Shown: in pieces, positions 1-10,436 of the stretch
How positions within the stretch are numbered: the first letter of the stretch is position 1
Layout: each line of letters begins with the position of its first letter
NCBI GenBank assembly: GCA_030077755.1
Contig: JAQJZZ010000010.1
Coordinates: 4,836,001 to 4,900,000, forward strand
Source: Filosporella fistucella
Lineage: Eukaryota; Ascomycota; Leotiomycetes; Helotiales
Direction of reading: 5' to 3'
Length of the DNA stretch: 64,000 nt
Position numbers and translations under genes: made by a program
Notes under the pieces: generated by a model
Databases searched by the model: none
Told to the model about the DNA's origin: nothing
What the model saw: only the letters and a program-made list of their open reading frames with translations

Positions 1-1
1 A

Positions 2-583
2 GAAGTCGGTCCAGCAGCAGCAGTTCATCAATGGCGAGCTACTACTCTCACTCTCTTAGCAAAGAGAGAAGCTTTCCAACAACAGCGAGAACAAGATACT
101 CAAGCCGTTGTTCACGCCATCATCGAGACTCTCTCGGAGATCTTACCACCTCCCAGCCATCTCGAGGCTCAAATCGAAGAACAACTCACAAGAGTCATGA
201 AGGCAGCTGTAGATCTCTCTATTGAGATGCGTTGCCAGAGAGCAGAATACATGATGCTTCCACCACTACAGCCTGAATACGACGCCAACGGTGATCTCGC
301 CTCAAAGGTCTCTTTCAACGCTGCGCTCATGAATGAGAGATCTGGCGATACAGTTTCCAATGAGGATCTGGAGGCACAGAAAGCGGTAGTGAGAATTGTG
401 CTCTTCCCGCTCGTGGTCAAGAAGGGAGATGATAGTGGAGAGGGCGATGAGGAGATTGTAGTTTGTCCCGCTCAGGTACTGGTTGTGAGGAAGAAGGGAG
501 AGGGATTGGGGAGAGGGAAAGCAGGCACTAGTAGAGTGTCGATGAAGAGTGTTATGCCTACTGATGATGGGACGATGATTTAA
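2..583 (+). CDS. Conserved fungal protein of unknown function, C-terminal part (5' truncated by window edge)
   Basis: The frame is open from the first bases of the window to a TAA at 581-583, giving about 193 C-terminal residues, so the start lies outside. An internal ATG at 197 is not a credible start because the upstream sequence continues in frame as a Gln/Glu-rich helical stretch. The visible part has an alpha-helical segment followed by a region with the motif RCQRAEYMMLPPL, then a short hydrophobic beta-like piece (VVRIVLFPLVVKKGDD) and a basic, low-complexity tail. It looks like the C-terminus of a conserved Pezizomycotina protein, but I do not recognise a named family. No intron is needed in the visible part. 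Confidence 0.7.
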   Translation, partial: EVGPAAAVHQWRATTLTLLAKREAFQQQREQDTQAVVHAIIETLSEILPPPSHLEAQIEEQLTRVMKAAVDLSIEMRCQRAEYMMLPPLQPEYDANGDLASKVSFNAALMNERSGDTVSNEDLEAQKAVVRIVLFPLVVKKGDDSGEGDEEIVVCPAQVLVVRKKGEGLGRGKAGTSRVSMKSVMPTDDGTMI

Positions 584-797
584 TTCACTCTCCTCATCAG
601 GAGGAGCCGAACGAGAGATACCTTTCTTATTACCTATTTGTTTATTTACATTTCCTTTCTCGTTATTAGTCTATCGATGGGTTTGGTTTGCATATACCTG
701 GCGTTTTTGTCTCACTTGAACATTTACGGCCGGGGAGGGAAAGAGAAGATAAAATATTTATGATTGCGCTTGTATGAGTTTTTGAAGTGTTGTATCT

Positions 798-817
798 TGA
801 TATATATATATATATAT
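798..817. repeat. (TA)n microsatellite
   Basis: An alternating TA run is directly visible at about 798-817, in the 3' flank of the first gene. A second one lies at about 1814-1834. Confidence 0.85.
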
Positions 818-882
818 GTATATCTTTTTCCTTTGCAGAATATGGGGTTGAGAAAGATAATATTATGATGTTTATTTATGAT

Positions 883-1225
883 GTCTTCTTAATGATTGTG
901 AGGTTGTAGAGGAGGTGGATTTGGTTTAGAGGTTGAGAAGTGATAATGAGATTGTGATGTGAGTGACCACAGGTGTGAAGAGAGGTTGGTACTATGACCA
1001 GCCCTCCTTCATTTTACGAAATTCGATATAAGGGGATAGTCAAGTAAGGGATCATAGACTAAAACATCCCTTATCATACTTACTCTATGAGTTTCTTCTA
1101 ATAATTGTGATGATACTAACAATGTAAATTTGTATTTAGAGATGAGAAATGATATGAGATGCAAATTTAGTACTGAGGAGAGGCTAGCACTATAGTCCTT
1201 CTTTATTTTACGCAAGTTAATACAA
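883..1225. repeat. Diverged direct duplication, two units of about 130-150 bp
   Basis: The segment from about 883 to 1031 aligns with the one from about 1094 to 1225. Both run in order through TCTTCT..AATNATTGTGA, a TTTAGAG block, GAGAAGTG or GAGAAATG, GAGAGG, and a CCTTC..ATTTTACG block. Many differences are G/A or C/T transitions, with the second unit richer in A and T. Confidence 0.5.
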
Positions 1226-1813
1226 GAGGATGATAAAGTAGTGTTTACTGGAGTATAATATCTCTCAATACAACAAATGCGTCCCTCTGATGCATATAAA
1301 GTTTAGAGTTCAAGAATAATTCAAAATCAAAAGCATATCCCTCCTAAACTCAATATTGACATCTACCAATCCATACCTACATACCTCCCCAAGTCTCGGA
1401 TCCAAGCTATATTCTGACCTTTACATCTGTACCTTTACGTTTTCCCTTTTGACTCTACCCTTCTACTCTATGACACTAATAAAGTATACTCCGTACGAGA
1501 ATCCCCTCCCTCCATTCGGTTAAACCCACTTCTTCCCTCCGCTACAAACAAACCCGAAAAAAGATAAACGGCCGAGTTTCAACATCCAATATTTCTCCTC
1601 TTCTCAGAGAAGATAAGAAGACTTTGCTTGAGGCTAGGAAAGGGAATACGAACGGGGCTTAGATAGATAGACTTTGAGAGCGAGACGCCAGGTGGGTGGA
1701 TGATTGGAGGGATGGAGATTGCGGGTAGAGATTGGCGGGGAGGTTTAGGTTCTAAGTGAATATTTTACTTTCAGAGGGGAAGTTTACTTGGATAAGGAAA
1801 ATTTAACTCTATT

Positions 1814-1834
1814 ATATATATATATATATATATA
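1814..1834. repeat. (TA)n microsatellite
   Basis: An uninterrupted TA dinucleotide run is directly visible in the spacer downstream of the first gene. Confidence 0.85.
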
Positions 1835-4800
1835 TTTGGGTTCGAGTTTAATGGGGTTGTAGTGACGTGGATATATTTGTTTAGGAGTGAATATATGATA
1901 TGACTTGCAAGATAACTCTCCATAAAACTAGTTCATCTTAATCTAACATCTAGAAGAAATTATAACACACAATTTCTTTCTTCCTTCTTTTCTTTCTCTC
2001 ACCATCCTCAAAATTCGTCTCGGGAATAAAATGATACCTACCTCTCTAAAATTCGTGAATTTCCACCACCCAATCAAAAAGCCAAGGCTTTGAATTAAGC
2101 AGAGGCTCAGAGCGCGCGCTTCGGTTCAATGATTATGAGGTGGGCACATGACCTTTTCATTTTTCACTTTTGGATGGGAGGGAAGAGGGGCGCTTAAAGA
2201 TTATGGAATCTCTATTCATGCAGGTTGAAGCGCGATGAGAGATATGGGACGGGAGGGAAGGAGAGCGATACGCATGATTTATTGGATCCTGGGATGGGAT
2301 GGGATGGGTGGCGAAGAGGTAGGAGGAGGGGTCTAGAACTTTGTAAGGGGTGGGATTGCATTGATGATTGTATAGATGATATAGGGATGAGGGATTGATG
2401 AAGAAGGAGGTGGATGGTTGTGATACTGTGTTCCGTAGGGATTGAGGCGGATAGGGCGAGAGTGGTAAATAGGTAGATGGGCATCTCAATACACCAAATA
2501 ATTCTTGGAATATGTTGCAACTACCAAGCGAAGAGAAGAATCGTCACATTTATTTAGAGGATCATGCACTACATCTCTGTAATGTAATGCAGTGGGGTAG
2601 ATTCTTAGTTAGCTAGTTAGAATAGAAAGAGGGGTACCAAATCTCGATGCGTTGTACTGTCTCCTACGGGAGTAAGTAATAGATTAAGAAATGCCACGTT
2701 ATCAACACGATACAAATAGATTACCTATACTTACTCTGTACCTTAGCTTTAAGTCTTCCCCTCTCTTACCCTCCCTATCCTAGCCGTATCCCAGAACTCT
2801 GGTCTGGAAGGAAGAAGAAAGGTGAGGCTCAAGATACACTATGCATGTATGTCTGAGTTCTACCAGGCTGAGGGGAATCAAACATACAGTACATCACTCG
2901 GTACCACCGTTTCAATACTTCCGCTTCTATTCTATTCTAGGTCCAGACCTCCTCATCCCAATACACAACACAAGAGAAAACAAAGGAAACAAGGAACCAC
3001 CACTCGCCTATCACAAAACCGCTACAACACATGTTTTGAGAACACAGAGGGTAGGAGAATTTCCGTCTTGGCCTGTTGCAGAGAGGGAGATCTAGCAGAG
3101 GAAACGCAACGAGGAAACGAAACCCTTTCTTTAAGGTTTGTGCACCTTGCCTGGGATGGAGAGATGCGTGGGATGGTTTCATGCTCTTTTTGGGGGGAGG
3201 GAATGGGGTTTTGGAAAGCTGATGGGGAATACTGTAGGGGGCAGGTCGCAAAGATTTCTTCTTTTTTCAAGAATATGTCTGATGGTAATGTGAAGGTTGA
3301 GACGAGCTGTTACCTATGCTTGATTGTGCAGATGGATGGGATGGTGGCTGAGTAGAGATATGAATGCCTTTGTGATGGAAGCGAGGTACTGTGAGTGAGG
3401 GACAGTGACATTCCATGGGAAAGGGATGAACGAGAGATACAGAGGTTTTAGGTTGTTGTTAAGGTTTGTGCGGAGGTGCAGTACTGTACAGGTGATGCTG
3501 ACTGAGAATTACAGCACAGTGTAGTACAGCACAAGCAAACCTGTGACCCTAAGCAGACAGGCCATGATTTTTCCTCTCTCTGCTTCGGCCTTCAGCCTTC
3601 AACAACGCACAGGTCATGCCCCCTTCTCGAGTGTTGTCTGATGCTATTTCCCAACCAATGGTTTCCCCAGCATGCACAGGTGATTTTTTTCTCCCAATTA
3701 ATAACCAATGATCAGCGTCATTTGCCAGATATAGATGATGCCCTGGCGAATTGATTCACATATAGGTGATGGTGGTGATATATGGAGTGACGGGTTGTTG
3801 AAATGGTCCAACCGTCGTGTCCGCACCCTCTCAAGGTGAGAGAAGGTGTTTCCCCGGAAGATTACGTGAGCTGTGCCTTGATGGGGAGGGATGGGCAGGA
3901 GAAATTGAGATGCGGTGAGAGTTGTAGTGCAGGTATAGGAATAGTATGGTACACTATAGAGTTTGTATGTAGCTATTAGGAGTACAGACCGTATATGTAT
4001 ATGTATGTACATGTATGTTTGTGATATCATCAACTACTGCGGTCATGATGAAAAGTTCTTTCTCACTGATAATATCGTTCCCGTGGTTCTTTCAATCACG
4101 GTGTGAGAAAGTGTTCAGGTCACGGTCCTTGGTGGTGCGATTGTTCATGTTCGTCCACGTCGGTCTAAGTCCATTCGGCCCCCCTGAGTTGCTTGCAGCA
4201 GTGTTCACAGTCCAAGGATTGGTGGACAGCACCGCTCTTGATTCAAACAGCCCCTTGGCCCGCTCAGGGAACTGGACGCACTGGATAACGAATGGCTGTT
4301 TCATCCTCCAGTAGTGTCATGCTAATCCTAGGAACGACAAGGAAGCTATCACAGCTAACCTTCTTTGAGCCAAATCTGAGATTTGACTTGCAGCCAATTC
4401 AGGTACCGTTTCTGCAGGCTGCCGGGAGGAGCGCCGCATGGAAAAATTGTGCGAGAAAGAGTGCTCAACTGGAGGAGAGAAGAGAGGGTAAGGCAGATGA
4501 TGGAGATGAGGAAGAGAATATCGGGATTCACCACCAAGAGAGAGGGAAAACCTCAATCACATCTTTTACCGCTGATAACGAATCACAGCGCCAACAATAA
4601 TTAGACAGCCTTGAGCTCAGCCGCTGGACTTGTAGACATTTGTCTAAGAATCGACATCGAAGACAATCGATCGATATCCGTATCTTTCGACTAGACTGAA
4701 GATTGTGCCGCGAGCTATTATTCTTCATCGCTACCCACACAACTCCTTCACATCCTTACTTTACCGAGAATAGGCTCAACGTTGTACTCAACTCCCTCCT

Positions 4801-6013
4801 GTCCCAACTGCTTCATCACCAACTCCGCCGCCTCCAACCAAACATTCAAACACTGCCACTTTTGCCTGTCCGGATACAATCAACATAATTCTTAACTACT
4901 GTATAATTCATCCTGCAACACTCAGGGTTCTAAATCCACATTTCCTCATCCAGTTCCCCCGTCCACGCTAATCCTCAACCGTCCGTCCCCAACTCCCAGC
5001 CAAGTCACCAAGAGGCACAGATCCAATTTACCCTCCCGTATCCAAAAAGTGCGAGTACACCAATTCGACCTCAACGAACTCACCCGCCTCCTGCACCGAA
5101 CTTCGAGAAACGATTTTCAATCTATTCTGTTCTTCTTGCTGTCGAGTCTACCTTCTACCCTCAACGTCAATTCTTCCTCTCTCGCTGTTGCCATCACCTC
5201 CCCTACCACTCTATATATTATTCTTAGCCCGTATACCTGCGACACCTACCATTTTCGTCACGCAAGCCGCCGGGTCCGCGCATGCTGGCTCGCATTGAGC
5301 GCTGCGGAAACAGATTTTCGGTTCTGTAGATCGACTACAGGGCAGGCCCTCGACCATTCGTGACCAACGAGGGAACGAGGTGGAGACCAAGCAAGCCATA
5401 TCGACTGACTGACCGACTCTCTACCACCAGCCAGTGCCAGGCCGAACGGCTCTACTCTCCTACTCTGGAATCATACGGCACTCATCGTCTCGACTCCTTC
5501 CACCGTGCTCGATTCCTCCAGACCGTACTCCGTATCGTGTTTCCATTGTTCTTCACTCTCCCACCATATTTCTTCCCACAGGCATTCGCCAGCCGTCTGC
5601 CAGTGTTTCAACTCTGCACAGCACTCTCGCATCCTTCTCGACTTGCTTCGTTTCACGAATACATACTTTCGGTACTCTACTTCATTCTGCACATTTGGGT
5701 ACAGACCAAACTTCTGTCTTCAAAGCTTGGTTTTGGAGGAGAAGACATCCGGTGAACCATTACCTCGAATTTGGGCCGTGAGTAGATTGGGTTCGTGGTA
5801 CATCTCACCAGACTTGACCTCGAGGTTGAACTCTCCTGGTATCCCCTGGCTGGACTCGAATCATCTTCGCTTTGATAGCATACTTTCTTATTCGACCTCA
5901 TCATTATCATTCGACATCAACAGAAATGTCACCATAGTGACTGGAAATTGTGGACGATAATCGCCCCATGAACGATACCTTCGAATGCGTGTAACGGCCT
6001 GATAGATTCAAAC

Positions 6014-8212
6014 ATGGTGCTCCCGACACCCATTCATTCTCTGGACAATTCTTGTTCAACCATATTCAACAATACTCTCTACACATACAACTCGGAAGCT
6101 TTTCAATCATTGCCATTAACACGTGGAGCACAATGGTCGGATTTACCTATGGGTCAAGCGGTGGTAGGAGGTGTTTGTGTGAAGACGACGCCTGTCAATG
6201 ATACCAGTGCGGCGGCATTTTATGTTGTTGGGGGAATATCAAACTCGAGCGATTATTCGGGGTTGCAGAAGTATACATTTTCCAATGGGTCGTGGGAGAC
6301 GATAAACCCGACAGTGGCTGTGACTCAAAATCGTTTATACCACGGTGCAACCTATTTGAATACTTCGGACGCGATATTGGTGTATGCTGGTACACAGGAT
6401 GGATCGAAGCAATTCTCTTCACAAACATTTACGATAGATGCCACAGAACCTTACCATGTTTTGGCATATCAATCAGTTGCACCACCAGCGATATCACCAA
6501 TTCTTATGCCATGGACACAAAGCAAGGCAATATTTATTGGTGGAAGCGAAACTAATACTGGAGCCTTCATATTCAGTCCTTCGACATCATGGGTTGATTC
6601 GAATGCGACGTTGGCCGATCCATTGTACAACACAACTAATATTCAAGCCATTGTCATAAATGGTGATGATGCGAGCAAAACATTATACACTTTCGACATG
6701 AGTGTGTCACCAAATGAAGTCAACCGAACAATATTACTCGATGCCGACGGAAATGCTGTGAAGAACGCCAAGCCAGTTTCCGAGCGATCAATTGAGAGGA
6801 AGACAAAAAGGGGTGATTTGACAGTTGCTGACTGGCCAGCATATAATGGAACTTTAGCACCAAAGGCTACAAGGACAAAATACTCGCTTGCAAAGGATCA
6901 AAGTGGGTTGGTGGTCATATCAGGAGGAAGTGATTCAGATGTGCTTTGCATGTTCAAAGCGAGAGAAAATTGTTGGCGTAATGCTTCGGAAGCGCTATCA
7001 CAAAAGTCAGTAAATGCCCAATCAGGTTTGGGTACTGCACCATCATCGACATCGACAATAGCCTCATCAGCCACTGCCAGCTCAAGTTCATCAGCAGCGG
7101 CTGCTCCAAGTAATGATTCCCCAGCTCCATTTCCTGTCAAGATTCTCGGTGCTGTTTTGGGTTCGATTCTAGGGGTTGCTTTCATCCTGATTGCATTATT
7201 AGTATTGTTCAGATGGCGGAAGAAGAGGAGGCAATATGCCGATGCAGGGCATCAAAGACGATCGAGTGGATTACCGGATGAAAAGAACCCGATGGACTTT
7301 ATGGATAGAGGATTACCACAGATGGCTTCGACACGTCAATTTCCCGGTCACGAGCAATCAGCATCTCAGGGTTCTTTTTCGTCAATGGCCATTTTGATGG
7401 GGAGAGTTGGACATAAGAGAGGGGATGAGAAGAATGGAAGTGGAGAGAGTCAATTCAACAAGAATTACAAGGCAGGTATAAGTAATCCTATGCCACAGGA
7501 ACCTTTCCAAAACCTTGCACCTCAACCTACAAGGGAAGAGAAGGCCGTGTCATTCGCAGCAGAGGATAGAGCACCAGCACCTAGGCCGAGGGGAAGTACG
7601 AGAGGTCAAAGGAGAGGCAGTACAAGGAGGAGTTCAGGATGGAATCGATATTGGTCAGGAGGAAGTTCACTGAACATATTAGGATTTGGATCTGGATCGA
7701 AAAGGACGACTTACGAAGGATCGGATCGAAGTTCAGAGTACTCTATTGATGGTAGAGCGCCTAGTGGTATTACACAAAAATCGGCCTTACCACCTCCACT
7801 GAAGATTGGGGATCGACCAGAACTGAATAGAGTCATGTCTGGCAGTCCAACTGTAGCCAATCGGTCGGATCAATTCCCCATCACCAAAGAGATGTCAGGA
7901 AAGATAGAGAGATCAGGATCAATCAGTTCCTTCTCATCATACAATGACGATCGACTTGATGCCTTCTCAAGTGGTGTCCCAGCCAGCGTACATGAGCAAT
8001 CCTCCTGGGATCCAGTAATAGGTCAGAATTGGGGTGCCGGAAGGACGAGTAATTATACGGAAAGTGTATACGCTACGACCCTACCTCGAAGTACAATGCA
8101 ATACCAACGCGAAACTCGATTCCCTGGCGCTTCTGGAGCTGCCCCTGAGCGACCTCCTCCTCCACCATCAGATATGTCTTGGTTGAACCTTGGAGGTGGA
8201 AGAGCGATATGA
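6014..8212 (+). CDS. Kelch-like single-pass membrane protein with long cytoplasmic tail
   Basis: A single 732-codon frame. Residues 1-350 form an ectodomain-like region with many N-x-S/T sequons and loosely kelch/galactose-oxidase-like repeats (FYVVGGISN, ILVYAGTQD, AIFIGGSET, LVVISGGSD). A Ser/Ala-rich stalk (about 340-370) precedes one transmembrane segment at about 377-397, followed by the basic stop-transfer RWRKKRRQ. The remaining ~330 residues are a Ser/Gly/Arg-rich, probably disordered cytoplasmic tail ending in a poly-proline patch (PPPPPSD). This architecture is common to a conserved fungal family of wall- or surface-associated kelch-type proteins with no firm function. No signal peptide is visible after the ATG at 6014. 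Either a short upstream exon supplies it (a TAG acceptor-like site lies at 6003-6005) or the protein inserts without one. Confidence 0.8.
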   Translation: MVLPTPIHSLDNSCSTIFNNTLYTYNSEAFQSLPLTRGAQWSDLPMGQAVVGGVCVKTTPVNDTSAAAFYVVGGISNSSDYSGLQKYTFSNGSWETINPTVAVTQNRLYHGATYLNTSDAILVYAGTQDGSKQFSSQTFTIDATEPYHVLAYQSVAPPAISPILMPWTQSKAIFIGGSETNTGAFIFSPSTSWVDSNATLADPLYNTTNIQAIVINGDDASKTLYTFDMSVSPNEVNRTILLDADGNAVKNAKPVSERSIERKTKRGDLTVADWPAYNGTLAPKATRTKYSLAKDQSGLVVISGGSDSDVLCMFKARENCWRNASEALSQKSVNAQSGLGTAPSSTSTIASSATASSSSSAAAAPSNDSPAPFPVKILGAVLGSILGVAFILIALLVLFRWRKKRRQYADAGHQRRSSGLPDEKNPMDFMDRGLPQMASTRQFPGHEQSASQGSFSSMAILMGRVGHKRGDEKNGSGESQFNKNYKAGISNPMPQEPFQNLAPQPTREEKAVSFAAEDRAPAPRPRGSTRGQRRGSTRRSSGWNRYWSGGSSLNILGFGSGSKRTTYEGSDRSSEYSIDGRAPSGITQKSALPPPLKIGDRPELNRVMSGSPTVANRSDQFPITKEMSGKIERSGSISSFSSYNDDRLDAFSSGVPASVHEQSSWDPVIGQNWGAGRTSNYTESVYATTLPRSTMQYQRETRFPGASGAAPERPPPPPSDMSWLNLGGGRAI

Positions 8213-9002
8213 TTGATCTCACCGATCCGAATGATACTCGTCTGTAGACCCAGACTCTAACGAAAAAACTTCACCTCACTACTCGCATATATACATACCA
8301 CCGTCGTTTCTCTTCTTGTTTATTAGCGTCTTGCACATTTCAGCCTTTTCATTCCTTTTTGCATCAATCGGCATGTCTGCATGGTATAACCGCATAAATG
8401 GTGCTCGGGTCTAGCATTGTTTCTCCGTCTCTGCTATCTGTGTTTCAAAAGTGAACCGATACCATTCCTCGGTTTCTCCTCTGGCGTTTTGCTTTCTTGT
8501 TCCTGCCTCTGCCTGTTTACCGTATGTACTATATACACGGTATACAGATAGATGTCTGTATGTATCTATTAGATATCCGCCCACCCTGGGATTTGTACGA
8601 ATTAGATCTCGTTAGGCTATGAGCTTATTGCTCTAACGTTCGCTATATTGTGTTTAGCTTTCTTTTTTTGGGGAGGGGGTGTGGATGAGTGAGTGGTGCT
8701 AGCTGGCCTATATGTATGGGATTGGGAGGCACTGTAATGATAAATTTTTGTGTGAGGGGGGGAGTGAGGAGAGGTAGAGGAGAAAAGAGATAGAGAAAGA
8801 TGTAGAAATGAGATTTGGAATTTGAAATACCCTTGATGTCTTTTTGGAGTAGTGATGTGATATGATATGATGTTAGGAAGTGAAGCAAAGTGATTTGAAA
8901 TGATAAGCAGATAAGTAAGACTAGATGGCCTCTACAACATTCAAGGCAGTTGGCCGGCAGGTTATTAGGTTAAGACTCCTCTCTTCCTACTTATCTACTA
9001 CT

Positions 9003-9158
9003 TACCTCTCCTTCCTACCTCTCCTTCCTACCTCTCCTTCCTACCTCTCCTTCCTACCTCTCCTTCCTACCTCTCCTTCCTACCTCTCCTTCCTACCTCT
9101 CCTTCCTACCTCTCCTTCCTACCTCTCCTTCCTACCTCTCCTTCCTACCTCTCCTTCC
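9003..9158. repeat. 13-bp minisatellite, 12 copies
   Basis: The unit TACCTCTCCTTCC is repeated 12 times head to tail with no visible variation from 9003 to 9158. The + strand is almost entirely pyrimidine. The low divergence suggests a recently homogenised and probably length-variable locus. Confidence 0.95.
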
Positions 9159-9308
9159 TTCCTTTTCTCCTTACTTACAAATTCACTATTCTACCTATTT
9201 CCCACAACCTTCGAAACCTTCTATACCACTCACTCTGCTTACTATGCACTTACCTTCCTTTCCCCCCGAACTTTTGTATTTTCTATATCAAACCCTCTTT
9301 ATATTCAT

Positions 9309-9452
9309 TTCACCTTCACCTTCACCTTCACCTTCACCTTCACCTTCACCTTCACCTTCACCTTCACCTTCACCTTCACCTTCACCTTCACCTTCACCTT
9401 CACCTTCACCTTCACCTTCACCTTCACCTTCACCTTCACCTTCACCTTCACC
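9309..9452. repeat. Hexanucleotide array TTCACC, 24 copies
   Basis: TTCACC is repeated 24 times without interruption from 9309 to 9452, about 150 bp downstream of the 13-bp minisatellite. Because the unit is 6 bp it creates artificial Thr-Phe, Pro-Ser and Val-Lys repeat frames. Confidence 0.95.
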
Positions 9453-10436
9453 CATCCCATCTCAAGTACCTTCCTCCTCTTCACTATTTCCCAATCAACA
9501 ACCACCAATCAAATCATTCCTAGAAGAGATCCTATATTCCAGCCCTCTTAAAAATTTCAATTTAAGAAATAATTACATCCTCAAAGCTAAGTTTAAGGGT
9601 AATTTCACCGCTTATTCTTCTCCTTCTTCCTTATCTTCCGCTTAAGAATACAATAATAAAAATAATAAAATATATGATTTAATTACTAGTAATTTTCCTC
9701 ATAGAGAAAGATTTTTTATATTAAAGTAATAATATACTCTTTCTTACTCAAAATAAGTATTTTCTCCTTGATTCTGTTCTGAAATATTTTAATTCACTTT
9801 TAGTAATATCTCTACATTTCTGTCTCTTCTCTATAACCCTTGTTTTTCTCGCTATATTTTATATATTACTCCTTCAATTACCTGATTATAAATTGAGCTT
9901 GGGACACGATTAGCGCTGTTGTTTGACTACCTCTGGTAAATTGATGCTTTGGAAGGTATATTCCCAGCTCAAAAGCCAGGGTGATATCAATCTAGATTCT
10001 GCAAGAAAGGAGCAAGATGAGGCACGTTTGAAACTCGAGATAGTGACGTGAAAAGTTCAATCTTGGTATCATAAACGCCATTCCATCCCACAGCACGCAT
10101 GAAATGATTCCAATGCAGCTATTTCTGGAAAGAAGTATGCACATTTCAGAAAAATAGAGCACCATACTCCCTTCTTTCATCAGGCACTCTCAGCCATGGG
10201 ATTATTTCCTCTCTCACCTGTGCGTTCAGCACAGGTAACCGAATTCACATACTTCGCCGATCCGGCACAATTTCTTTGCTCAGCTTGAGTGCAGCTAAGA
10301 TGTGCCGTGCTCATATCCAAATTCTAGTCTGAGTATCAATCCTCCATCTTCTGATGAAGAACCGCGATACCAACCCATCAGCCTATTTAGAAACTCCAGA
10401 CTCCGTTTCAGGCCGTTCAGCATCAGATATCCCACT

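Larger units (their letters stand above)
584..6013. other. Gene-poor spacer of 5.4 kb, including the likely leader of the kelch-like gene
   Basis: I see no supported coding gene here. The stretch is AT-rich at the left, with (TA)n runs near 798-817 and 1814-1834, a diverged duplicated segment (883-1225), and a short GGGAT-type run near 2290-2310. The right third (about 4700-6013) is pyrimidine-rich on the + strand and looks like promoter and long 5' leader of the gene starting at 6014. A donor-like GTGAGT at 5779 and an acceptor-like TAG near 6003 could bound a 5'-leader intron. ORFs up to 177 codons in this stretch lack convincing protein character. Confidence 0.5.
8213..10436. other. Spacer with tandem repeats and AT-rich tract
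   Basis: No supported gene. It contains the 3' flank of the kelch-like gene, a purine-rich stretch on the + strand (about 8650-8920), a 13-bp minisatellite and a hexanucleotide array (annotated separately), then an AT-rich tract from about 9640 to 9900. A 208-codon frame spans the repeats but consists mostly of their translation. Confidence 0.6.

Noticed and set aside
2822..3355. 177-codon ORF on the + strand
   Set aside because: Composition is not protein-like, other frames are open over the same interval, and no motif or plausible splice context was seen.
8925..9551. 208-codon ORF across the minisatellite and hexanucleotide arrays
   Set aside because: Its sequence is almost entirely translated repeat (LPTSPSYLSF and Thr-Phe runs), the repeats are open in several frames, and no conserved flanking domain is present.
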